NCBI GenBank assembly: GCA_002437665.1
Contig: DJQW01000001.1
Location: 124,001-188,000 of the forward strand
DNA from: Alphaproteobacteria bacterium UBA6376
GTDB taxonomy: Bacteria > Pseudomonadota > Alphaproteobacteria > Rs-D84
Direction: 5' to 3'
DNA: 64,000 nt
Numbering within the stretch: the first letter of the stretch is position 1; every line of letters begins with the position of its first letter. Under the pieces are notes generated by a model. That model searched no databases and had not been told where the DNA came from. It saw only the letters and a program-made list of their open reading frames with translations. This document shows, piece after piece, positions 26,145-34,465 of the stretch. The position numbers and the translations under genes were made by a program.

Positions 26145-28559
26145 TTATAAATCCCCCGCGCCCTGCTTTTTCAAATATTCAGACACGAAATTATTGCCAT
26201 ATTGCTTGTATAATTCTTCGGCCAACAATACCGACGAACGTCCCGATTCAAACAGGCGCAGCAAATTACCCAATCCGCCCAATTCTGTATTCAGAATCAC
26301 GGATTCGCCCGTCACTGGTCGCGACAGCAACACCGCACGTTTCAGGTTTGGATACGCCTTGCCTTGAATAAAAGCCATTTCCAGCGGATTCAAATTCCAG
26401 TACTGATAATCCGATGCGTCCGCCGCCGGATTACGGAAGAATAATACCGTTTGCGCCTGACCACGAACAACGTCGCCAATCCCCAGTTTGTCCAGAACAT
26501 TCGCACGCTGGAACGCAACCATATACGCCTGACGATTCTTGCGCCCTTCTTGCAGGCCGGTAATAAAGTTATCGCGGAACATTTTGTTTTCCAGCATAGG
26601 CGCGGTTTCGTCAATCATAATCAGCGACGGATTTCCACCCGACACCGTGATATTATTGATTCTGTGCAAAATATAAGAAATCACCGCCGGCGCAAGTGTT
26701 TCGTCCTGTAATATTTCGGTAAAATCAAACGTGGTCAAACGTGATTGCAAATCCAACGTATCGGACGTTTCATTAAATATGTCGCCATATTGCAACGGGT
26801 CAATCCACTTTTTCAACGCCGGTCGCATATTGCCATTTGATGCAAAGCAACTCTCCCACAAATTCTTCAAGATTCTGTCGCGATCGGGCAGATAATCAAA
26901 ATTCACCGACACCGCACGCGCAATTTCGTCCGCAGAATTTGCGTCTGACTGTCCTGTTATTATTGCAAACCACCGACGCAAGAACGCGCGATTTGCCGCC
27001 GTGTCCGGCATTTTCAGCGGATTCAGGTGGGTCAAAAATGAATTGTCTGCGGCGTTTTTCTCTTTGCCCTGCATCGTGATGTATTTGCCACCAACCGACA
27101 GGGTAAATATTTCCGCCCCCTTGTTACGGTCAAAAAAGAATGCCTTTAATTTCGGATGACGCAATGATTGCGCAATCAAGAAACTGAACAGCGTTGTTTT
27201 ACCGCCACCTGTTGGCCCGATTGTCAATGTATGCGCAACCGCCGCTGGCTTGTCCGATACATGGAATTGGAACTGATACGGCGTTCCTTGGGCGGTTGGA
27301 AATACCACCAGTGGCCCTGGGCCCCAATCTGAGTTCGCCACCCCACGTGGCTGGGTCGACATAGGAATACTGATTGCGGCCGTCCGCGACAGCAACTTGA
27401 AACTGCGCGGGAAAACATCAAAACCTGGGATTTGTGCAAACCACGATACGCGCGCCGCATACGTTTCACAAATCGGCGCAACACCAAACGATGCTGAAAT
27501 CTTCTTGAACTCGTCAACATAATGATTCAATTCATCAATCGAACGCCCAAACAGAATAAACAGCGGGTAATAATTTACCAGCGATTGATTTCCCGTTGCG
27601 TTTTCGTCCATTGCACTTTGTGCATCAGAAATCTGTTCCAATGTCGATGTTTCGTTATCATCGGCCGACGATTGACGCTGGCGCAATGTCATTTCAACGT
27701 CCGCCGTTCCCATAATCTGAAACGCATTCATACAAATCATTTCGGTCTGGATTGTTGAAATTGTATCAAAAAACTCTTCGTCCAAATAATCCGGCGACAT
27801 ACGGAAAGACATCATTGCTGCAAACGTCTGCGCCCCGCCACTGATATACCGAACAACGCCATCACGCATAAATTCAACATCGTCAACCGTTACCAAATCC
27901 GCAATGCGGTTATCGCATACAATGGGCGCGGGCTTTGTAATTGGTGACAAAATCCGGCCAAAGAATCGCGCCATATTATCGGTGGAATTATTACGCAATA
28001 ATTTCGGCTGGTACGCAGCCAATATAGATTCCAGATAATTACCATATTGATTTAATTTTTCGCGCGCCGACGCGCCCGATACCTGTAACACTATATAATA
28101 GTTATTCAGGAAAATACGCAACCCTTGGGCCTGCCACTTGTCATAAATTTTCTGCAAAACCGGCTGGTCAAATTCATAGTCCGTATTTTCGTCCGTTGCA
28201 TCACGCGTCATAAAGAAACGCATCACCATATTTGGATCACGAATTTGGTTAAACAGTTGCGTGCGTAATTCCAAGAATTTTTCACGTGTTGCGGCATCCT
28301 GCATACTGGTCTGAACCCCCGCAACCCGATACACGCGCAACAACGACCCGTCCGATAATTCCAGTGAATCATCGTTGTACACGGTCTGGAACGGCAAATA
28401 CCGCGCATAGCGTTTATAACCAAACTGGGGCAATATACGCCGCGTCAGTGCCGGCAAATACATCATCAGCACGACAAATATAAAAATCACCGCAATGACC
28501 ATAATCATTGTCGTGACGGGAAAACCACTGCCTGCGAAATATTCAAAAAATCCATTCAT
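26145..28559 (-). CDS. virB4: Type IV secretion ATPase VirB4
   Basis: Inner-membrane-associated ATPase of type IV secretion systems. The 804-residue protein has an N-terminal membrane helix (residues 16-38), a VirB4/CagE N-domain, Walker A GPTGGGKTT (448-456), Walker B PSLIMIDETAPML (about 670) and the following RKNRQAYMVAFQ. The fused membrane helix at the N-terminus is unusual and may replace part of VirB3. It starts 3 bp after virB3. No other virB genes are in the window. Confidence 0.93.
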   Translation of the reverse strand: MNGFFEYFAGSGFPVTTMIMVIAVIFIFVVLMMYLPALTRRILPQFGYKRYARYLPFQTVYNDDSLELSDGSLLRVYRVAGVQTSMQDAATREKFLELRTQLFNQIRDPNMVMRFFMTRDATDENTDYEFDQPVLQKIYDKWQAQGLRIFLNNYYIVLQVSGASAREKLNQYGNYLESILAAYQPKLLRNNSTDNMARFFGRILSPITKPAPIVCDNRIADLVTVDDVEFMRDGVVRYISGGAQTFAAMMSFRMSPDYLDEEFFDTISTIQTEMICMNAFQIMGTADVEMTLRQRQSSADDNETSTLEQISDAQSAMDENATGNQSLVNYYPLFILFGRSIDELNHYVDEFKKISASFGVAPICETYAARVSWFAQIPGFDVFPRSFKLLSRTAAISIPMSTQPRGVANSDWGPGPLVVFPTAQGTPYQFQFHVSDKPAAVAHTLTIGPTGGGKTTLFSFLIAQSLRHPKLKAFFFDRNKGAEIFTLSVGGKYITMQGKEKNAADNSFLTHLNPLKMPDTAANRAFLRRWFAIITGQSDANSADEIARAVSVNFDYLPDRDRILKNLWESCFASNGNMRPALKKWIDPLQYGDIFNETSDTLDLQSRLTTFDFTEILQDETLAPAVISYILHRINNITVSGGNPSLIMIDETAPMLENKMFRDNFITGLQEGRKNRQAYMVAFQRANVLDKLGIGDVVRGQAQTVLFFRNPAADASDYQYWNLNPLEMAFIQGKAYPNLKRAVLLSRPVTGESVILNTELGGLGNLLRLFESGRSSVLLAEELYKQYGNNFVSEYLKKQGAGDL

Positions 28560-28562
28560 TTT

Positions 28563-28859
28563 TTACGCCGCCAATCTGTTTGGTATCTTCTTTTTGAACA
28601 GTTGTATTTTTGCAGCCAAAATTTGGCCCAGTTGGGGATCACGCTTTGCAAATGTCGCCATTATCATATGAACCACGCACAGCGACACCAAAAACCACAG
28701 CGGTGACACAGGATCTCTGCCATTTGTCCACAACAGTGATGCAACAAAAACCATAATAAAAACAAGGAACTGAATCACAAAGTTCAAAATTGCCATATTA
28801 TAGGGCACATAAAATATGCGCGCCGGATTGGCCAATGCTTTCAGTACCCGCTGTCTCAT
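28563..28859 (-). CDS. virB3: Type IV secretion protein VirB3
   Basis: A 98-residue inner-membrane protein with two closely spaced membrane segments (AILNFVIQFLVFIMVFVASLL and PLWFLVSLCVVHMIMATFA) after the typical LKALANPARIFYVPYN start, and a short KRDPQLGQIL tail. The ATG at 28859 with a GGGGGGA ribosome site is preferred to an upstream frame start at 28976 that would cover the promoter. It is the first gene of virB3-virB4-HExxH. Confidence 0.85.
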   Translation of the reverse strand: MRQRVLKALANPARIFYVPYNMAILNFVIQFLVFIMVFVASLLWTNGRDPVSPLWFLVSLCVVHMIMATFAKRDPQLGQILAAKIQLFKKKIPNRLAA

Positions 28860-28887
28860 TTTTGATAAAATCCCCCCTGATGTTGGA

Positions 28888-28916
28888 ATTATAACAATTT
28901 CAACAGTTTTCAACAA
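28888..28916 (-). promoter_or_regulatory. Predicted promoter of the virB3-virB4 operon
   Basis: TTGTTG (28911-28916) and TATAAT (28888-28893), 17 bp apart on the minus strand. The -35 box and spacer overlap two copies of the TTTTCAACA repeat, which could be operator sites. Confidence 0.55.
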
Positions 28917-29082
28917 GTATAAAAAGCAAGCCCATAAATTTGTTAAAAATACTGAAAACTGCGCATTTATTGACATGTTTATATTTCCGCAATATTTTCA
29001 ACTGTGGCACACAAAATCCCCAGAAATCTTGCAAAAAAGTGTTGAAAACTTGTTCAAAAAAAGTTCACAACAGTTTTCAACA
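28897..29082. repeat. Cluster of TTTTCAACA-like nonamers
   Basis: Copies at 28897 (ATTTCAACA), 28907, 28995 (TTTTCAACT), 29040 (reverse) and 29074, spread over 186 bp of AT-rich non-coding DNA between virB3 and rpmJ. Each differs from a DnaA box by at least two bases. Confidence 0.5.
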
Positions 29083-29125
29083 AAACCAACAGCCCCTACA
29101 ACTACAACAAAAATATAATAATTAT

Positions 29126-29153
29126 TTGATTTTTTACAAAAAGCGTTTATAAT
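29126..29153 (+). promoter_or_regulatory. Predicted rpmJ promoter
   Basis: TTGATT (29126-29131) and TATAAT (29148-29153), spacer 16 bp, 24 bp before the ATG; an AAAGGA ribosome site follows. Confidence 0.65.
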
Positions 29154-29177
29154 CACCACGCAATAAAGGATTTAGAT

Positions 29178-29313
29178 ATGAAATTTTTGAGTTCATTAAA
29201 AGCTTGGAAGAAACGCGGCAATGTTAAACAAATTCGCCGTGGTAAACAGGTTATCTTGATTGATCCTGCGAATCCAAAGTTAAAGGCCAAACAGGGCTTC
29301 AAGAAAAAATAAA
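29178..29313 (+). CDS. rpmJ: Ribosomal protein bL36, frame disrupted
   Basis: The frame from 29178 encodes MKFLSSLKAWKKRGNVKQIR and continues to NPKFK, matching the zinc-free alphaproteobacterial bL36 (usually 41 residues ending RFKARQG). Near 29286 an extra base shifts the frame: the expected AKQGFKKK and its stop at 29313 lie in the +1 frame, while the original frame stays open to 29396. The cause may be a sequencing error, a true mutation with another copy elsewhere, or recoding. Promoter, ribosome site and terminator are all intact. Confidence 0.65.
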
Positions 29314-29346
29314 TCCGTGCCTGATTGGGTTATGGTTATTTTGTGT

Positions 29347-29378
29347 CCGATAAAATCGTTTTTATCGGGCGCTTTTTT
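29347..29378 (+). terminator. Terminator after rpmJ
   Basis: CCGATAAAA-TCGT-TTTTATCGG followed by GCGC and six T residues. Confidence 0.75.
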
Positions 29379-29398
29379 GTATTCTGTTTTGGGTGATT

Positions 29399-30070
29399 TT
29401 ATAAATCATTCATAAACGCTTCGCGGGTGGCAAGGGTAACCTCTGCCCCAGACAGGCCCGCTTCGCGTAAATATTCAATTTGAAAATCGGTTGGGCGGAA
29501 AATCGCCGCACTGTGGTCGGCCGATTTTGGCACGGACGAAATACGTTGTGCGGGCACAAATTCAATTTGCGCGGTTTTGTCCGCCAATGCCGCAAATGCG
29601 ATATCTGAAATCGCGTTTTTCGTATTTTTTTCAATTACGGCCGTACCAGACAATTTTGATTTTGTATTTTTTTCCGCAATCAATTTTGTTTTAACGCAAA
29701 TCGCGGTATCATCGACCGCATGTTGACCGGTAATGTTATACGTTAAATCACCGCCATTTTCCAATAATACCCCGCCACGAATTTCAGAATTTTTACCGGT
29801 GTTTTTGATAAAAATATCAAAAAAGGCCGGTAAATTATTTTTTACACGCACGTCTAAAATGACGGATTGATTTGCCGCAGAAATATTCAAATCCAGCCGG
29901 CATTTACCGGCAATTTCGCCAACATATATTACATGAACGGGCAATTCGTATGTTTTATCAATATTGCAATCGGGCAATGTTGATAAATCAGCGCAAAACA
30001 CGCCATCGCGGAAAACAATGGTTTCCGCCGGCGTGGTTTTTATATTGAATTCGTTCCACATGTATGACAT
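29399..30070 (-). CDS. Short SufB/SufD-like Fe-S assembly protein
   Basis: A 223-residue protein whose C-terminal half resembles the SufBD core: a beta-rich region ending VPKSADHSAAIFRPTDFQIEYLREAGLS, close to the SHxAxI...YLxxRGLS block of SufD. SufB and SufD normally form the SufBC2D scaffold on which Fe-S clusters are built, and are about 400-480 residues long. Here the N-terminal half is missing and no other suf genes are visible, so it may be a reduced SufD. It is divergent from ychF with 27 bp between the starts. Confidence 0.55.
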   Translation of the reverse strand: MSYMWNEFNIKTTPAETIVFRDGVFCADLSTLPDCNIDKTYELPVHVIYVGEIAGKCRLDLNISAANQSVILDVRVKNNLPAFFDIFIKNTGKNSEIRGGVLLENGGDLTYNITGQHAVDDTAICVKTKLIAEKNTKSKLSGTAVIEKNTKNAISDIAFAALADKTAQIEFVPAQRISSVPKSADHSAAIFRPTDFQIEYLREAGLSGAEVTLATREAFMNDL

Positions 30071-30097
30071 ATTACAGGCATTATAAAGGATTTAGTT

Positions 30098-31177
30098 ATG
30101 GGTTTCAATTGCGGAATTGTTGGATTGCCAAATGTTGGAAAATCTACGTTATTTAATGCACTGACACAATCGGCGGCGGCAGACGCGCAAAACTATCCAT
30201 TTTGCACCATTGAACCAAATACCGGTCGCGTTGTTGTGCCGGACGAAACACTGCTGAAATTGGCGGCGGTTGATAACAGTGCGAAAATTATTCCAACACA
30301 ACTGGAAATTGTTGATATCGCGGGTCTGGTGCGTGGCGCATCAAATGGCGAAGGGTTGGGTAATAAATTCTTGGGCAATATTTTATCAACTGATGCAATT
30401 ATTCACGTTGTGCGTTGCTTTGAAAATGATGACATTGTGCACGTCAATGGCCGCATTGATCCTTTGGACGATATTGAAACGATTGAAACAGAACTGATGC
30501 TGGCCGATATGGAAAGCATGGAAAAACAGATTAAAAATCTGGAAAAAAAGGCGCACGGTCTGGACAAGAATGCAATCAAATTACTGGCGGATGCAAACAC
30601 GATTTACACTGGTTTGAAAAGTGGTACGCCCGCGCGCAATTCGGGTGTGGATGCATCGCCATTTAACCTGTTGACGGCCAAACCGGTGATTTACGTATGC
30701 AATGTCGAAGAATCCGCCGCCGCAACCGGTAATAAATATTCTGATGCCGTACGCGCAAAATATGGCGACGGCGCGCCTGTGTTGGTGATTTCATCAAAAA
30801 TCGAAATGGAAATTTCCCAGATTGTAAATCCAGACGAACGCAAAATGTTCTTGGACGATTTGGGACTGAAACAATCCGGACTGGAACAGGTTATCAAAAC
30901 GGGCTATGAAACATTGGGCTTACAAACATTTTACACCGTTGGCCCAAAGGAAGCGCACGCATGGACAATCACGCGTGGTATGACCGCGCCACAGGCCGCC
31001 GGTAAAATCCACACTGATTTCGAGAAAGGTTTTATTCGTGCCGAAATCATTTCGCCCGCGGACTATATTGCGCTGGGGGGCGAGGTTGCCGTCAAAGAAG
31101 CCGGCAAAATGCGTCTGGTCGGCAAAGAATATGTTATGCAAGAAGGCGACATTTGTCATTTCTTGTTTAATAATTAA
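30098..31177 (+). CDS. ychF: Ribosome-associated ATPase YchF
   Basis: An Obg-family P-loop NTPase that prefers ATP and binds ribosomes. The 359 residues show GLPNVGKST (9-17), the DIAGLVRGAS switch, a coiled-coil insertion (about 135-165), VCNVEE in place of the GTPase NKxD motif, and a C-terminal TGS domain. It has a normal length and an AAAGGATTTA ribosome site; the promoter must overlap the divergent SufD-like gene. Confidence 0.97.
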   Translation: MGFNCGIVGLPNVGKSTLFNALTQSAAADAQNYPFCTIEPNTGRVVVPDETLLKLAAVDNSAKIIPTQLEIVDIAGLVRGASNGEGLGNKFLGNILSTDAIIHVVRCFENDDIVHVNGRIDPLDDIETIETELMLADMESMEKQIKNLEKKAHGLDKNAIKLLADANTIYTGLKSGTPARNSGVDASPFNLLTAKPVIYVCNVEESAAATGNKYSDAVRAKYGDGAPVLVISSKIEMEISQIVNPDERKMFLDDLGLKQSGLEQVIKTGYETLGLQTFYTVGPKEAHAWTITRGMTAPQAAGKIHTDFEKGFIRAEIISPADYIALGGEVAVKEAGKMRLVGKEYVMQEGDICHFLFNN

Positions 31178-31186
31178 AAAACATCA

Positions 31187-31217
31187 AAAAAGGCCGGTAA
31201 ATGCCGGCCTTTTTTTC
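31187..31217. terminator. Bidirectional terminator
   Basis: AGGCCGG-TAAATG-CCGGCCT with A- and T-runs on both sides, between converging ychF and the ABC-F gene. Confidence 0.85.
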
Positions 31218-31218
31218 A

Positions 31219-32832
31219 TTATTTTTCGCTGTTTACGGCGTAATAATATTCCAATTTTTCATGGTCATAATCTTCTATTCTGCCCGATGGTAATACCAGC
31301 ATACGGGTAATCCCGATTTGTTCGACAAAGTCCGGATTATGGCTGACCACGATAATTGTGCCGGTAAAATCCCTGAAATTATCACCAATCACGCGTTGCG
31401 TTTCGGGGTCTAGGTGATTCGTTGGTTCGTCCAGAATCAGCATATTTGCACGTCGCAATAAAATCTTGGCCAATGCAACACGCGCGCGTTCCCCAGGCGA
31501 CAGCACAGACACCTGTTTGAATACATCCATATCATAGAACAAGAAATTCGCCAGCACCGCGCGCAGTTGTTGATCTGTGTAATCATCGCTGGCGACATTT
31601 TCCAGAATTGTTTTGTCGGGTGACAATCCCTCTAATTCCTGTGCATAGTATGCAATGTCGGTCTTTGAATTTATATCAATCGTGCCGCGTTCTGGGGCCA
31701 GCAGCCCCATTATCAATTTCAGCAGTGTTGATTTACCTGTACCATTTTCACCACAAATTAAAAAGCGTTCGCCACCCGTGATAATAAATGACAAATTTCT
31801 GTATAATAACTTTGCATTTGGATACCGAAACCACAGGTTATCAACCATAATCGGGTGACGCGCACCATCGCGCATGGGTGACAAATCCATCTTTAACTTT
31901 TTATACGCGGTTTCGCGTTCAATTCTGTTTTTCAGCACATGTTCCAAAATCGCCGCACGAACATTACCCGCACGCTTCATCGCGTGGTTGGTCGGACTGG
32001 CGGCATTTGCGCGCGCCACAAAATCAGACAGGTGTTTAATCTGGCGTTCTTGGTTTTCAATCGCCTTGGCGCGGGCGCGTTTTAATTCGCGCAATTTTAC
32101 CTGATAATCATCATAGTTCCCAGAAAACACAGATATCTTTTTGATAACCTTGTCCACGTACAGAATCTTGTTTACGATATTGTTCAAAAATTCGCAATCA
32201 TGACTGATAATCAAAACCATACCGCGGTATTTTTTCAGGTAATTGCAAACCCAGTCCTTGGTCGTGGCGTCTAAATGATTTGTTGGTTCGTCCAGTAATA
32301 AAATTTCCGCCATGGAATACAGCAGACGCGCAAATGCAACCTTGGACTTTTGACCACCCGACAGGTCGCACAACCGCATGTCCAGCATATCTGAATCAAT
32401 ATGCATATTGTCGATAATTTCCAGCAACGTATCTTCGGCAGTATAGCATTCATAATAATCCAGTTCGGATTGCGTGCTGTCTATGTCCGATTGAACCTGC
32501 GCGTCATCGGGCGTGTCCGCAATTTGTTGATAGAGGTTGCGCAGGCGTTCTTCCAGTTTTGCGATGGGTCGCCCCGTTGTTAAAAATTCCCAAACGGTTA
32601 TTTCTGGATTTGTTATTTCGATTGTCTGTGGTAAATACCCCAATCGCGCACCGCCGGTATCAATGCGGCCCGCGTCCGGTGATAATTCACCCAGTATCAA
32701 TTTGAACAGTGTGGTTTTGCCCGCGCCATTTACACCAACAATACCAACCTTGTCCCGTGTCGACAGGTTAAATTCTGCGTTGTCATACACAACCGTTGTG
32801 CCAAATGATAAAGATAGAGATGACGCATGCAT
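31219..32832 (-). CDS. ABC-F family ATPase
   Basis: A soluble protein of 537 residues with two ABC domains and no membrane part, typical of ribosome-acting ABC-F factors (Uup/EttA class). Domain 1 has GVNGAGKTT and LSGGQKSKVAFARLL; domain 2 has GENGTGKST and LSPGERARVALAKIL; both have LLLDEPTNHLD or LILDEPTNHLD. A helical linker with many Arg/Lys (about 245-310) joins them. The exact subfamily and any role in antibiotic resistance cannot be told. It follows dnaG by 10 bp. Confidence 0.9.
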   Translation of the reverse strand: MHASSLSLSFGTTVVYDNAEFNLSTRDKVGIVGVNGAGKTTLFKLILGELSPDAGRIDTGGARLGYLPQTIEITNPEITVWEFLTTGRPIAKLEERLRNLYQQIADTPDDAQVQSDIDSTQSELDYYECYTAEDTLLEIIDNMHIDSDMLDMRLCDLSGGQKSKVAFARLLYSMAEILLLDEPTNHLDATTKDWVCNYLKKYRGMVLIISHDCEFLNNIVNKILYVDKVIKKISVFSGNYDDYQVKLRELKRARAKAIENQERQIKHLSDFVARANAASPTNHAMKRAGNVRAAILEHVLKNRIERETAYKKLKMDLSPMRDGARHPIMVDNLWFRYPNAKLLYRNLSFIITGGERFLICGENGTGKSTLLKLIMGLLAPERGTIDINSKTDIAYYAQELEGLSPDKTILENVASDDYTDQQLRAVLANFLFYDMDVFKQVSVLSPGERARVALAKILLRRANMLILDEPTNHLDPETQRVIGDNFRDFTGTIIVVSHNPDFVEQIGITRMLVLPSGRIEDYDHEKLEYYYAVNSEK

Positions 32833-32842
32833 GTTGAAAAAA

Positions 32843-34465
32843 TCACTCTGAAATCATTTGTTCCAGTTTTTCCGTGTACTTTGCAATTTCGCTGTCGATA
32901 GCGGAAATCCGCCCACGCGCGTCATCGTCTGCATCGCCACGCAATATATCAGTGGTCAATTTTTGTTTTTGTTCACGTAATTTTTTCAGGTAATTTTGCA
33001 ACTTTAACGATGTGATATAACGTTCCGCACCACGCGCATCCATATTCATATCAGGCGCGTCACCGTCCAACGAAATATTCAGTTTTGCTAAAAATTCCGC
33101 ATGACGTTCCGCGATTTCTGGAAATTTGTTTGTGATAAATACCAGCGTATTGCGCGTAATTGCATCAATTTCTGGAACGGAAACTTGCGCCGCTTGTGGC
33201 TTGCGTGACCATTTGTGCCACTGATTAAACTTGCGCGAATTATATTCGTTTTCATATTCCGCGCGCAACGCCACATCCGCAATTTTGTCTGTTTCAGATT
33301 TCAAGAATTTTTCCGCCTGTGCACGTCCGCCTGGGGTTGATACAACATAATTGTTGTTCGCCGTATTCCACAAAAAATCGGTCAGGTTTTCCGCCGCATC
33401 AATAATCGCGCGCATGGCGTCCGTGCCAGAATTTTTCAAAACCTCGTCCGGATCTTTGCCGCCGGTAACAAATGCAAATCTGACATCGGAATCATCGCGC
33501 ACAAATGGTAATACAATGTCTGCGGCGCGAACCGCGGCCTTGCGTCCCGCATTATCACCATCAAAACAAAATACGATATTACGATTTGCCTTGCACAGAA
33601 TTGCCAAATGATCTTCGGTCAATGCCGTCCCCAGTGGCGCAACCGTTTCAGGAAAACCGTGGCATTGCATTTGAATGGCGTCAATTTGCCCCTCTACAAT
33701 AATAGTGCGATTATTGCGGTGAATATTTTCGCGGGCAAAATTAAATCCAAAAATCGTTTTACGTTTATGAAATATTTCCGTGTCCGATGTGTTGATATAT
33801 TTGGGTTCTGAACCGTCCAAACTGCGCCCTGAAAAAGCAACAATTTGACCGCGCGCGGAAAATATAGGAAACATCAATTTATCGCGAAAGAAATCATACA
33901 TTCCATAATCGCCACGCCGACACAGACCCGTGCCAATCAGAATATCTTGGCGTGTGTTTACGAATTTATTTGCGATAAAATTATTTTTCGGTGCGTACCC
34001 CAAGCGATACTTTTTTATCATATCGTCGGTAAAGCCGCGGCGACGAATATATTCCAATGCAATCGCGCCCGCGGGGGTAAATAATTGCTTTTGATATTCG
34101 GATGCCGCGCGTTCCATAATATCAAAGTATGATTCTTCGCGGGCGACAATTTTCGGATCACGTGGCTTGAACTCTGGTAATTTCATACCCGCCATATCGG
34201 CCAATTCTTTGATTGCATCAACGAACCCGACGTTTTCCGATTTCATGGTAAAAGAAATAATATCGCCATGTTCGCCACACCCGAAACAGTGATAAAACCC
34301 CTTGTCTTCGTTCACAGAAAAACTGGGCGTTTTTTCATTATGAAATGGACAACAGCCCCAATAATTTTGCCCCTTTTTGGTCAATGGCACACGACGCGAC
34401 ACCACGTCCACGATTGACAGACGTGTACGCAATTCATCAGTAAAATTTTTATCGTAATTTGCCAT
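32843..34465 (-). CDS. dnaG: DNA primase
   Basis: Makes RNA primers at the replication fork. The 540 residues have an N-terminal CHC2 zinc finger (CPFHNEKTPSF and YHCFGCGEHGD), a Toprim core with VEGQIDAIQ and FCFDGDNAGRKAA, and a helical C-terminus that would bind DnaB. The usual VEGYMD is VEGQID here. It is somewhat shorter than E. coli DnaG (581). The start overlaps the topA stop by 1 bp (TAATG). Confidence 0.96.
   Translation of the reverse strand: MANYDKNFTDELRTRLSIVDVVSRRVPLTKKGQNYWGCCPFHNEKTPSFSVNEDKGFYHCFGCGEHGDIISFTMKSENVGFVDAIKELADMAGMKLPEFKPRDPKIVAREESYFDIMERAASEYQKQLFTPAGAIALEYIRRRGFTDDMIKKYRLGYAPKNNFIANKFVNTRQDILIGTGLCRRGDYGMYDFFRDKLMFPIFSARGQIVAFSGRSLDGSEPKYINTSDTEIFHKRKTIFGFNFARENIHRNNRTIIVEGQIDAIQMQCHGFPETVAPLGTALTEDHLAILCKANRNIVFCFDGDNAGRKAAVRAADIVLPFVRDDSDVRFAFVTGGKDPDEVLKNSGTDAMRAIIDAAENLTDFLWNTANNNYVVSTPGGRAQAEKFLKSETDKIADVALRAEYENEYNSRKFNQWHKWSRKPQAAQVSVPEIDAITRNTLVFITNKFPEIAERHAEFLAKLNISLDGDAPDMNMDARGAERYITSLKLQNYLKKLREQKQKLTTDILRGDADDDARGRISAIDSEIAKYTEKLEQMISE

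Noticed and set aside
28860..29177. Chromosomal replication origin
   Set aside because: The AT-rich stretch has repeated nonamers, but none matches a DnaA box closely and no origin-linked gene is adjacent.
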